Notes under the pieces: generated by a model
What the model saw: only the letters and a program-made list of their open reading frames with translations
The model's database searches: none
What the model was told of the DNA's origin: nothing
Shown here: in pieces, positions 1 to 6,885 of the stretch
Layout of the letters: each line of letters begins with the position of its first letter
Position numbering within the stretch: position 1 is the stretch's first letter
Assembly (NCBI GenBank): GCA_017467745.1
Contig: JAFUKV010000021.1
Span: 1 to 7,706 of the forward strand
Length of the DNA: 7,706 nucleotides
Reading direction: 5' to 3'
Source: Bacteroidaceae bacterium
GTDB taxonomy: Bacteria; Bacteroidota; Bacteroidia; Bacteroidales; CHK158-818
Made by a program: the position numbers and the translations under genes

Positions 1-1
1 C

Positions 2-1171
2 ACATACATAAAAAACATTCTTACATTGGTACGAGATGAAAGGCTGGCTTTTCATGTGGTACAACTGAATGCCGATGTTACAGAAGTTACAACACAAACA
101 ATGAATGGCATAGAGGGTATAACCATTCCCGCTCCTACGGATGCTTCAACACAAGCGGAAGATTATTACGACAACGCCGCACGAATATTACGGAACTATG
201 TTGATTTAACTGCTGAAAACATTTTTCACCTTAACTTTCTGGGTATGTCTGCTTTCGCCAAAGCCGTCAAACAACATTTAAACGCCAAAATCGTACTGAC
301 AATACACTATTCGCAAGCTACTCTAAACTTGAAAGGCGATGTTGAAAAGCTGTACAAAATAATACGCCGATACGATAAAGCAGATAAAAGCAATGATGAT
401 ACAATATCTCCTTTTTACCAAGAGGCGGCAGACATCAGGCTTATGTCCGAAAAGTATGCCGATGCAGTAATCTCCGTATCGCAACACGCCTATATGCGAA
501 ACAAATTACTCTGTCAGACAGACAACGATAAACATCGCTTGATATACAATACGGTAAAAGATCTATACCCCAACGGAAAAATCTTAAAACGGGTGCTCCG
601 AAAAAATTTGGGTATCGGCATAAATGAAAGAATTATCGTGTACGCAGGGCGATTAGATGAGACAAAAGGGGTACAATGTTTATTGCAAGCGTTGGCGATT
701 CTAAAAAAAAGAGGACGCCGGTTTCATTTGTTTATTGCGGGTGAGGGCAATTATAACGCTACACTTTCTTTTGCGTCAGATTTATGGACAAATATCACTT
801 TTGCCGGATTTTTAGAAAAAGGGCAGCTTTACAAACTATTGGCAGCATCGGATATAGGGGTTTGCCCTTCACTATATGACGAGTTCGGATATGTTATCTT
901 AGAAATGATGATGTTTAACCTGCCGGTAGTAGCTTTCAACACCAGCGGACCGGCTGATATTATAGAAGATAAGCGAACGGGATTATTGGCCGATTTAGCA
1001 TTCGACGATGCCAATCGCTCGATAGAGAGCCTTACAGAAAAGATAGATTCGTTGTTAAGTAACTCGCAAAAACGTATCCGTATGGGACGGAACGGACGAA
1101 AACGTTACCTAACTCGTTTCTCAACGAATGTTTTCAAAAAAGAAATGACAAGCCTATACAATGGGTTGTAA
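2..1171 (+). CDS. Family-4 (GT-B) glycosyltransferase, 5' end cut by the window
   Basis: The reading frame is open from base 2, so the gene begins upstream; the TTG at 26 (residue 1 in the numbering here) lies within the coding frame and is unlikely to be the true start. Probably only a short N-terminal piece is missing. The C-terminal half is a clear GT4 nucleotide-sugar-binding domain: YAGRLDETKG near residues 206-215, FIAGEG near 236-241, and the acidic motif region LYDEFGYVILEM at 283-294, followed by LPVVAF and the SGPADII segment. The N-terminal half has IFHLNF (66-71) and LTIHYS (91-96), and ISVSQHAY (149-156) precedes the domain linker. Expected role: cytoplasmic transfer of a sugar from a nucleotide donor to an unknown acceptor. 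The arrangement resembles, from memory, the Bacteroidales TIGR04157 group linked to radical-SAM peptide maturation; this is inference, since no partner gene is in the window. The first Glu of the usual E-x7-E motif is Asp (D285 to E293). Confidence 0.9.
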   Translation, partial: TYIKNILTLVRDERLAFHVVQLNADVTEVTTQTMNGIEGITIPAPTDASTQAEDYYDNAARILRNYVDLTAENIFHLNFLGMSAFAKAVKQHLNAKIVLTIHYSQATLNLKGDVEKLYKIIRRYDKADKSNDDTISPFYQEAADIRLMSEKYADAVISVSQHAYMRNKLLCQTDNDKHRLIYNTVKDLYPNGKILKRVLRKNLGIGINERIIVYAGRLDETKGVQCLLQALAILKKRGRRFHLFIAGEGNYNATLSFASDLWTNITFAGFLEKGQLYKLLAASDIGVCPSLYDEFGYVILEMMMFNLPVVAFNTSGPADIIEDKRTGLLADLAFDDANRSIESLTEKIDSLLSNSQKRIRMGRNGRKRYLTRFSTNVFKKEMTSLYNGL

Positions 1172-1201
1172 TCTTTTATCCGATGTATTTGCCAAATATA
1201 G

Positions 1202-1236
1202 AAATACCCGATAAGAGTGGTTCATACCGGGTATTT
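1202..1236. terminator. Bidirectional intrinsic terminator between convergent genes
   Basis: A perfect 9-bp inverted repeat (AAATACCCG at 1202-1210 and CGGGTATTT at 1228-1236) encloses a 17-nt loop. It lies 30 bp after the glycosyltransferase stop and 19 bp after the stop of the opposing esterase gene. T-rich sequence follows the stem on both strands (TATTTTC on plus, TTTCTATATTT on minus), so it could end transcripts from both sides. The loop is longer than typical, which lowers certainty about strength. Confidence 0.65.
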
Positions 1237-1255
1237 TCTATCTGTATGTGTGCGT

Positions 1256-2035
1256 TTATTTTTTCTGTTTAAACAACCATTCCATAAAATCAGGGCGATT
1301 AAATGCCGGATTCCAACTGCCATGATTGCAACCGGGAAACTCGATATATTCTACATCCGCACCCGCATTTTTCAGGTATGTATATATTTCGCGAGAATTG
1401 TTTACCGGAACAGTATCGTCGGCATCGCCATGGAAAATGCGGAATTTTACTTTTTTCGCGGCCGAAGCCAAACGCTCGGGGCAAGCCCCGCCACATATAG
1501 GTACTGCGGCAGCGAACAAATCGGGAAAACGGGCAACCATATCGAACGTACCCATACCTCCCATAGAAAGCCCTACAATGTATATGCGCCGAGTATCTAC
1601 CCGTTCATCGGCAATATACTTGTCGAGTAATTCTTTTACGGCCGCAAGCGATTTTGAAAGAGGCGGATTTTTCGGGAATTTCGCATTATCGAAACGACCT
1701 TCGGGACGATTGTCTACCGGCCAAAAAGATTCTGGCGGACATTGAGGGAAAAGCACGATAGCTGGATATTTCTCTCGATTAACCGGATTCAGAAACATTC
1801 CGGAACCATGCATCAGTTGTTTCTCATTATCCGTGCCCCGTTCGCCGGCACCGTGTAGAAACAGTACCAATGGATATTTCTTTTTTGCAGACACATTATA
1901 ATTTTCCGGATACAATGCCCTGTATAACAACGTATAGCCCGACTTTGTCGTCAACACTTTTTTTTCAAATTGCGGAGTTTCCGCCCATAAAGGCAATAAT
2001 ATACACTGTAATGCCAATAATATGAATGTTCTCAT
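1256..2035 (-). CDS. Secreted alpha/beta-hydrolase, serine esterase/peptidase (COG4099-like)
   Basis: A 259-residue protein with an N-terminal hydrophobic signal sequence (residues 3-18) and a plausible signal peptidase I site after LWA (cleavage before E19), so it probably acts in the periplasm or outside the cell. The alpha/beta-hydrolase fold is visible: LFLHGAGERG (58-67) carries the oxyanion-hole motif, GLSMGG (155-160) holds nucleophile Ser157, FHGDADDTVP (201-210) supplies the acid, probably Asp206, and CNHGSW (236-241) holds catalytic His238. The length matches compact single-domain esterases of the PHB-depolymerase/prolyl-oligopeptidase-like group. The substrate cannot be told from sequence; polysaccharide-linked esters are a common target in Bacteroidetes, but that is inference. 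It starts 37 bp after the ABC-F gene on the same strand, with no convincing promoter between, so co-transcription is likely. No strong ribosome binding site precedes the ATG, as usual in this phylum. Confidence 0.88.
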   Translation of the reverse strand: MRTFILLALQCILLPLWAETPQFEKKVLTTKSGYTLLYRALYPENYNVSAKKKYPLVLFLHGAGERGTDNEKQLMHGSGMFLNPVNREKYPAIVLFPQCPPESFWPVDNRPEGRFDNAKFPKNPPLSKSLAAVKELLDKYIADERVDTRRIYIVGLSMGGMGTFDMVARFPDLFAAAVPICGGACPERLASAAKKVKFRIFHGDADDTVPVNNSREIYTYLKNAGADVEYIEFPGCNHGSWNPAFNRPDFMEWLFKQKK

Positions 2036-2072
2036 AGTCTTTTATTTTATATTATTTTCAATTGATAAAAAC

Positions 2073-4025
2073 TTACTTATCGGCCAACTCCTGCTGCTTT
2101 AACCGTTCTATCTCAGAGGTTTCCTTTTCCCAGCACTCCATACGCTCTCCCAACTCTTTTTGCAAAGCTCCGTGTTTCTCGCACAAAGCCAAATCGGTCA
2201 AACCTTCCGGAGTAGACAACTGCAATTCTATCTCTTGTATCTGTGTTTCAATCTCTTGTATCCGTTTCTCGGTAGCTTCTACGGCACGTTCAGCACGCTT
2301 TATCTGACGCTGCAATTCTTTACGTGCTTCGTACGAAAGTTTGTTCTCGGTAACCGGCTTATCATTTTGAACAGAGACGGGCGTTTCGGTAGACCTTTCC
2401 AAGTCTTTCAAACTATCCATTTTTTTACGTTCCAGAAATTCGTAGATACCTCCCAGATGTTCACGTACTCTCCCTCCGCCAAACTCATACACTTTGGAAA
2501 CAAGCCCATCAAGAAACTCCCGGTCATGCGATACCACGATTACCGTACCGTCAAAATCCTTTATAGCCTGTTTCAATACATCTTTCGACTTCATGTCCAA
2601 ATGGTTGGTTGGCTCATCAAGAATTAACAGATTAACAGGTTCTAACAACAGGCGTATCATAGCCAAACGGGTTTTCTCTCCGCCGGAAAGCACTTTTACT
2701 TTTTTATCTGAAGCCTCGCCGCCGAACATGAAAGCTCCCAATATATCCCGTATTTTCGTCCGAATATCTCCTACGGCAACCCGATCTATCGTATCGAAAA
2801 CTGTCAATTCCTCGTCCATCATTTGCGCCTGATTTTGCGCAAAATATCCGATCTTTATATTGTAGCCTAATTTAAGAGATCCCGTATAGTCGGCAATCTC
2901 GTTCATAATACACTTAACCAAAGTAGATTTTCCCTCGCCGTTTTTACCTACAAAAGCTACTTTCTCACCCCGTTCTATCGTAAAAGTTACGTTATCGAAC
3001 ACGATATGCTGGCCATACGCTTTTTTCAAATTTTCGGCAATTACCGGATAATCGCCCGAACGAGGAGCCGGAGGGAATTTCAGATTTAACCGAGAATTAT
3101 CTACCTCATCTACCTCTACCCGTTCCAGTCGCTCCAATTGCTTGATACGCGACTGTACTTGCACGGCCTTTGTCGCTTTGTACCGGAAACGCTCAATAAA
3201 CGCTTCGGTATCTTGTATCTGTTTTTGCTGATTTTCGTATGCTCGTTGCTGTTGTTCCAATCGCTCTGCCCGCAGTTGTACAAAATGAGAATAATTCACT
3301 TTGTAATCATAAATGCTACCCAAAGAAATTTCTATGGTACGGGTAGTAACGGCATCGAGAAAAGCGCGGTCGTGCGATACTAATACAACGGCATTCGCCC
3401 TCGTCGCCAGAAAAGACTCTAACCATTGTATAGACTCTATATCCAAATGGTTGGTAGGTTCGTCAAGCAGCAAAACATCGGGACGTTGCAAAAGTAACTT
3501 CGCTAACTCTATACGCATACGCCACCCCCCACTGAATTCGGAAGTAGGCCGGCCTAAATCAGAGCGGTTAAAGCCCAACCCCATCAGTGTTTTCTCTATT
3601 TCCGCCTGAAAATTAGCGGCTCCGGATAGTTGTAATTGTTCAGTAAGATAACTGAGCTGTTCTATTAATCTTTGATATTCCTCGCTTTCGTAATCCGTTC
3701 TGTCTAAAAGTTCCTTATTGATCCTCTCGATAGCGGCTTCCATCTCCCGGATATGTCCAAAAGCCAACTCCGCTTCTTCTTGAACAGTACGGACATCTGT
3801 ATGCCGCATTTGTTGAGGCAGATACCCGATTGTAAGTCCTTTGGGTACACTCACCTTTCCGGAAGTCGGCATTTGCAAACCGGCTATAATTTTCAACATC
3901 GTAGATTTACCTGCACCGTTTTTTCCTACCAAAGCGATACGGTCTTTTTTGTTGATTACATAAGAGATGTCGTCGAAAAGAGGCGTTCCGCCAAATTCTA
4001 TTGTAAGAGATTCTATTGAAATCAT
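2073..4025 (-). CDS. ABC-F family ATPase, YheS-like translation factor
   Basis: A 650-residue soluble protein with two ABC ATPase domains and no membrane segments. Domain 1 (about 1-240) has Walker A GKNGAGKST (34-42), signature FSGGWRM (164-170), Walker B LLLDEP with Glu189, and the SHD switch at 217-219. Domain 2 (about 325-530) has GKNGEGKST (360-368), LSGGEKT (446-452), Walker B with Glu471, and SHD at 499-501. The linker (about 240-315) is charged and helical and contains FIERFRYKATKAVQVQSRIK (276-295), matching the tRNA-interacting arm of ABC-F proteins. A C-terminal Glu/Lys/Gln-rich coiled coil covers about 562-648. This plan and the linker wording match E. coli YheS and related factors, which bind the ribosomal E site. 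Housekeeping translation rescue is likelier than antibiotic resistance, though resistance-type ABC-F proteins share the architecture. The start is ATG, with a candidate promoter 27-34 bp upstream. All catalytic motifs are intact. Confidence 0.95.
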   Translation of the reverse strand: MISIESLTIEFGGTPLFDDISYVINKKDRIALVGKNGAGKSTMLKIIAGLQMPTSGKVSVPKGLTIGYLPQQMRHTDVRTVQEEAELAFGHIREMEAAIERINKELLDRTDYESEEYQRLIEQLSYLTEQLQLSGAANFQAEIEKTLMGLGFNRSDLGRPTSEFSGGWRMRIELAKLLLQRPDVLLLDEPTNHLDIESIQWLESFLATRANAVVLVSHDRAFLDAVTTRTIEISLGSIYDYKVNYSHFVQLRAERLEQQQRAYENQQKQIQDTEAFIERFRYKATKAVQVQSRIKQLERLERVEVDEVDNSRLNLKFPPAPRSGDYPVIAENLKKAYGQHIVFDNVTFTIERGEKVAFVGKNGEGKSTLVKCIMNEIADYTGSLKLGYNIKIGYFAQNQAQMMDEELTVFDTIDRVAVGDIRTKIRDILGAFMFGGEASDKKVKVLSGGEKTRLAMIRLLLEPVNLLILDEPTNHLDMKSKDVLKQAIKDFDGTVIVVSHDREFLDGLVSKVYEFGGGRVREHLGGIYEFLERKKMDSLKDLERSTETPVSVQNDKPVTENKLSYEARKELQRQIKRAERAVEATEKRIQEIETQIQEIELQLSTPEGLTDLALCEKHGALQKELGERMECWEKETSEIERLKQQELADK

Positions 4026-4051
4026 TCTTTATTTTTAATGTGTTTCGCGTA

Positions 4052-4059
4052 CAAAATTA
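4052..4059 (-). promoter_or_regulatory. Candidate Bacteroidetes -7 element for the ABC-F gene
   Basis: On the minus strand this octamer reads TAATTTTG, matching the Bacteroidetes sigma-factor -7 consensus TAnnTTTG. It lies in the 88-bp gap between lipB and the ABC-F gene and would give a leader of roughly 20 nt. No clear TTTG -33 box is seen at the usual 19-21 bp spacing, so the call rests on the -7 element and position only. Confidence 0.45.
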
Positions 4060-4113
4060 ATAAAAAACAGCCGTCATTTCTGATGAAACCGCATATATAT
4101 CCGAGTTTCTTTT

Positions 4114-4788
4114 TTACCGGAAAAGAGACAAAACATTCTTTTCGATATCTGCCTTTACTTCATTTATTGAAACTTGTCTTCCAATCTCTTTCTCTATGGA
4201 AGTTACCCCTTTGTCGGCAAAACCACACGGGTTAATAAGAGAGAAATAGGAGAGGTCTGTGTTTACATTCAACGCAATACCGTGCATCGTAATATAACGG
4301 CTACTGCGTATACCCACCGCGCAGATTTTACGCTCATACGGTGTATCAGGCTCTATCCACACGCCGGAAGCGCCATTCAACCGTCCGGCAGTAATGCCGT
4401 ACTCGGCAACAGTACGGATAACGACCTCCTCCAACAACTCTACGTAACGTCTTAATCCCATTTCACGCCGCTCCAAATCGAACAACGGATAACAAACGCA
4501 CTGCCCACGTCCATGAAATGTTACATCTCCACCTCTGTCGGTTGCATAAAAGTCCACACCCTTTTCTCGTAAACAATCGGACGAATACAATAAATTTTTA
4601 CGATTTCCGTGCTGTCCTATTGTAACAACAGGCAGATGTTCGCAAAACACCCATATATCACAAGGTGGCTCTTCGTTATTTTGCCTTGCAGATACCCGAA
4701 TATCGAATAAGTTTCTCTGCTTTTTATATGCGTCGCAGTAAGAAATAACACCCCAATCGTCAAAAATAATATCTTTTTTACTCTCCAT
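4114..4788 (-). CDS. lipB: Octanoyl-[acyl-carrier-protein]:protein N-octanoyltransferase LipB
   Basis: A 224-residue cytoplasmic enzyme that moves the octanoyl group from acyl carrier protein to a lysine on lipoyl domains of 2-oxoacid dehydrogenases and the glycine cleavage H protein; LipA then inserts sulfur. Family signatures occur in order: WVFCEHLPVVTIGQHG (46-61), the core RGGDVTFHG (85-93) followed by GQCVCYPLFDL (95-105), KICAVGIR (154-161) with conserved Lys154, MHGIALNVNTDL (168-179) and INPCGF (185-190) with catalytic acyl-thioester Cys188. The length is normal for LipB. The core motif is usually HGPGQ; here it is HGRGQ, with Arg94 replacing Pro. lipA is not adjacent in this window. 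The ATG start is followed immediately by a normal N-terminus; a TAGATTTG promoter-like element lies 36-43 bp upstream. The gene is divergent from the MutS-like gene. Confidence 0.95.
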   Translation of the reverse strand: MESKKDIIFDDWGVISYCDAYKKQRNLFDIRVSARQNNEEPPCDIWVFCEHLPVVTIGQHGNRKNLLYSSDCLREKGVDFYATDRGGDVTFHGRGQCVCYPLFDLERREMGLRRYVELLEEVVIRTVAEYGITAGRLNGASGVWIEPDTPYERKICAVGIRSSRYITMHGIALNVNTDLSYFSLINPCGFADKGVTSIEKEIGRQVSINEVKADIEKNVLSLFR

Positions 4789-4823
4789 AATAGTTTAAAT
4801 GCGGGGATATTTTTCAATATGCG

Positions 4824-4831
4824 CAAATCTA
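4824..4831 (-). promoter_or_regulatory. Candidate -7 promoter element for lipB
   Basis: The minus strand reads TAGATTTG here, a match to the Bacteroidetes -7 consensus TAnnTTTG, and would place the transcript start about 30 nt before the lipB ATG. No TTTG -33 box is found at the expected distance, so this is a moderate call based on motif and location. Confidence 0.4.
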
Positions 4832-4946
4832 CGAACATTTTCGCATTAATATAGTCTTCTTAACTACCAAACAAATTATTTTATTTCTTGCCATGTTGCC
4901 ACAACTAAATATTATAAAAAGCGGGAGGCGTATTTTTCTTTTTTTA

Positions 4947-4954
4947 TATCTTTA
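4947..4954 (+). promoter_or_regulatory. Weak candidate -7 element for the MutS-like gene
   Basis: TATCTTTA differs from the TAnnTTTG consensus by its last base and follows a T-rich stretch. It would start transcription around 4960, just before the ATG at 4983. If real, it supports the downstream start, because it lies inside the 30-codon in-frame extension that opens at 4893. No clear -33 box is seen. Confidence 0.25.
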
Positions 4955-4982
4955 CTCGCTAAATAAAAACAGCACCAAACGA

Positions 4983-6782
4983 ATGTATAAAGAAGAACAG
5001 TCTTTCTATTCCAATTTATTGGACAACTACAAAAGCCAATTGGATAAAATTCAAAAGAAAATTTACAGCATTGGAACTCTGCGGTTATTTTGTGTCATTG
5101 TAACGGGAATATTGCTCTATATTTTTCATGTTTCGTCAATGGCTGTAATAATTAGCATTATTTTAACGGGGACAATTCTGTTTTGCTCATTATGCCTTTT
5201 ACATAACAAACTTTTTAATAGGAGAAATTATTATAAGTCGGCCATTGCCGTTTGTCGTAAAGAGTTGCAGCTTTTCCAATACGATTTTTCCGGAATAGAT
5301 GCCGGAAATCGCTATAAGGATATTGCGCACGATTATATCAATGATTTGGATGTATTTGGAGAGAAGTCGTTGTTTTCGTATTTGAACAGAAGTGCGTCCC
5401 TGATAGGAGATGTCCGATTTGCCGAAATCTTGAAAGATCCTTATATCGATGTGGATACGATAAAAAAACGACAAGAGGCAACAGCGGAAATGGCTGGTAG
5501 AACGGAATTACGCATACGTTTTCAGGCATTGGGAGGTATCAGCGATGAAAAAGTTTCCGACAAGAACGATATACTGAATTTTGCTCGAACGCCATTATCT
5601 GTGTCTCCGGTTATACGTATCATTGTTCGGATATTGCCGTATTTTTGGGTTGTTACCGCCATTGCCGTTTTGTTTGATTTAATAGGAGGGAGTTGGCTTT
5701 TATTGCCGTTTTTGACGTGTGCGGCGTTTGCTTTTTTGCGAAATAAATCAATTTCGCAACTACAAACGCGATTGAGCGCGAGCGTATCTTCTCTCAAAAT
5801 TTACGCTCGTTTGTTTCAAGTAATTGAGCAAGAACAATTCAACAGTGTCGGATTGGTCGAAATATCCGAGAAACTTTCTGTATCGGGCGAAAAAGTATCG
5901 GGCAGGATTAAACGTTTATCTTCTATTTTGTCCGATTTAGACCAACGTTGTAATGCTATTGCGTTTTTATTGTTGAATGGTTTTTTGTTGTGGGATTTCA
6001 GGCAATTGGCGAGAATTGTCGATTGGCAGCGTTTAAACGCTCCGCATTTATGCGCTTGGTTAGACGCCTTAGCCGAGTTTGATGTTTATTGTACGTTAGG
6101 AACTTTTTGTTATAATCATCCTGATTATTCATTTCCTATATTGAACAGACCGGATTCTCCTTCTATGAAGGCCGAAGAAATGGGACATCCGCTCATTTGT
6201 CCGGAAATATGTGTACGAAACGGCGTCGAATTGCCGAAACGCCCTTCATTCATTGTCGTAACTGGCGCTAATATGGCGGGGAAAAGCACTTATTTGAGAA
6301 CGGTAGGAGTTAATTTTTTATTAGCGATGATCGGTGCTCCTGTTTGTGCAAAAACGATGGAAATATCTCCTTGCAAACTTTATACCAGTTTGAGAACAAC
6401 CGACTCGTTAGCAGATAATGAGTCTTACTTTTTTGCCGAACTCAAACGTTTGCAACGAATGATAAACCGTTTGCAGCAAGGAGAAAGATTATTTATCATA
6501 TTGGATGAGATTTTGAAAGGAACTAATTCTATTGATAAGCAGCGAGGTTCTTTGGCTTTGGTAGAGCATCTTATAAAATTAAATGCCGTAGGAGTGATAG
6601 CCACCCACGATTTGCAATTGGGAGCATTGGCAGAACAGTATCCTCAGTATATTAAGAATTTTCGGTTTGAGGCGGAGATTATACACGATGAATTGTTTTT
6701 TTCATATAAAATACAGCAAGGGATTGCTGAAAATATGAATGCGTATTTTTTAATGAAGCAAATGGGAATTATCACAAATTAA
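4983..6782 (+). CDS. Membrane-anchored MutS-family ATPase (no mismatch-recognition domain)
   Basis: With the start chosen here the protein has 599 residues. An N-terminal amphipathic helical segment (about 1-30) is followed by two hydrophobic helices (about 32-50 and 52-75), a lever/core-like region beginning LFSYLNRSASLIGD (130-143), a second hydrophobic pair (about 214-232 and 235-252), and a C-terminal MutS ATPase domain: GHPLICPE (401-408), Walker A GANMAGKST (428-436), the LYTSLRTTDSLADNESYFF segment (466-484), Walker B FIILDE (504-509) and switch ATHDLQLG (540-547). The N-terminal DNA-mismatch-binding domain of true MutS, with its Phe-x-Glu motif, is absent, so classical mismatch repair is unlikely; automated annotation often still calls such proteins MutS. 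Its substrate is unknown. An in-frame ATG at 4893 would add 30 residues (MLPQLNIIKS onward) but overlaps a promoter-like region; the start at 4983 (MYKEEQSFYS) gives a more family-like N-terminus. No terminator is visible after the stop. Confidence 0.88.
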   Translation: MYKEEQSFYSNLLDNYKSQLDKIQKKIYSIGTLRLFCVIVTGILLYIFHVSSMAVIISIILTGTILFCSLCLLHNKLFNRRNYYKSAIAVCRKELQLFQYDFSGIDAGNRYKDIAHDYINDLDVFGEKSLFSYLNRSASLIGDVRFAEILKDPYIDVDTIKKRQEATAEMAGRTELRIRFQALGGISDEKVSDKNDILNFARTPLSVSPVIRIIVRILPYFWVVTAIAVLFDLIGGSWLLLPFLTCAAFAFLRNKSISQLQTRLSASVSSLKIYARLFQVIEQEQFNSVGLVEISEKLSVSGEKVSGRIKRLSSILSDLDQRCNAIAFLLLNGFLLWDFRQLARIVDWQRLNAPHLCAWLDALAEFDVYCTLGTFCYNHPDYSFPILNRPDSPSMKAEEMGHPLICPEICVRNGVELPKRPSFIVVTGANMAGKSTYLRTVGVNFLLAMIGAPVCAKTMEISPCKLYTSLRTTDSLADNESYFFAELKRLQRMINRLQQGERLFIILDEILKGTNSIDKQRGSLALVEHLIKLNAVGVIATHDLQLGALAEQYPQYIKNFRFEAEIIHDELFFSYKIQQGIAENMNAYFLMKQMGIITN

Positions 6783-6793
6783 GTCATTATATC

Positions 6794-6822
6794 TTTGTAA
6801 TTGCATTTTATTTGTATCTTTG
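6794..6822 (+). promoter_or_regulatory. Promoter for the outer-membrane protein gene
   Basis: TATCTTTG at 6815-6822 is an exact match to the Bacteroidetes -7 consensus. A TTTG at 6794-6797 could serve as the -33 box with 17-bp spacing, slightly shorter than the usual 19-21. A transcript starting near 6830 would have a leader of about 55 nt. The same octamer also occurs 25 bp upstream at 6790-6797, so the -33 TTTG is the tail of a second -7-like copy. This is the best promoter in the window. Confidence 0.6.
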
Positions 6823-6885
6823 TCAGAAAACACAAATGTTCTCGGAATAGATTAATTAAATTATAATCAAAAAACTAGGCAAGTC

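Noticed and set aside
26..28. TTG as the start codon of the glycosyltransferase
   Set aside because: The frame is open upstream to base 2 and the preceding codons (TYIKNILT) read like normal GT4 N-terminal helix sequence, so the gene is cut by the window rather than starting here.
1217..1745. Plus-strand open frames across the esterase gene
   Set aside because: They are antisense to a gene with an intact catalytic triad and signal peptide, and their translations are low-complexity Arg/Ser/Pro-rich, typical of shadow frames.
2003..2005. Cys11 of the esterase as a lipoprotein lipobox
   Set aside because: The preceding residues (LALQ) do not fit the small-residue pattern before a lipidated Cys, and an ordinary signal peptidase site follows after LWA.
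2073..4025. Antibiotic-resistance ABC-F gene
   Set aside because: The linker and C-terminal coiled coil look like housekeeping YheS-type factors, and no mobile-element or resistance context is present.
4085..4109. Hairpin after lipB (GAAAC/GTTTC-based stem with one bulge) as a terminator
   Set aside because: The stem is short and interrupted, and on the minus strand no T-run follows directly; the nearest T-run is about 17 nt further on.
4617..4838. Open frame of 73 codons on the minus strand overlapping the lipB start
   Set aside because: It is out of frame with the clearly conserved lipB and has no recognisable features; it is a shadow frame.
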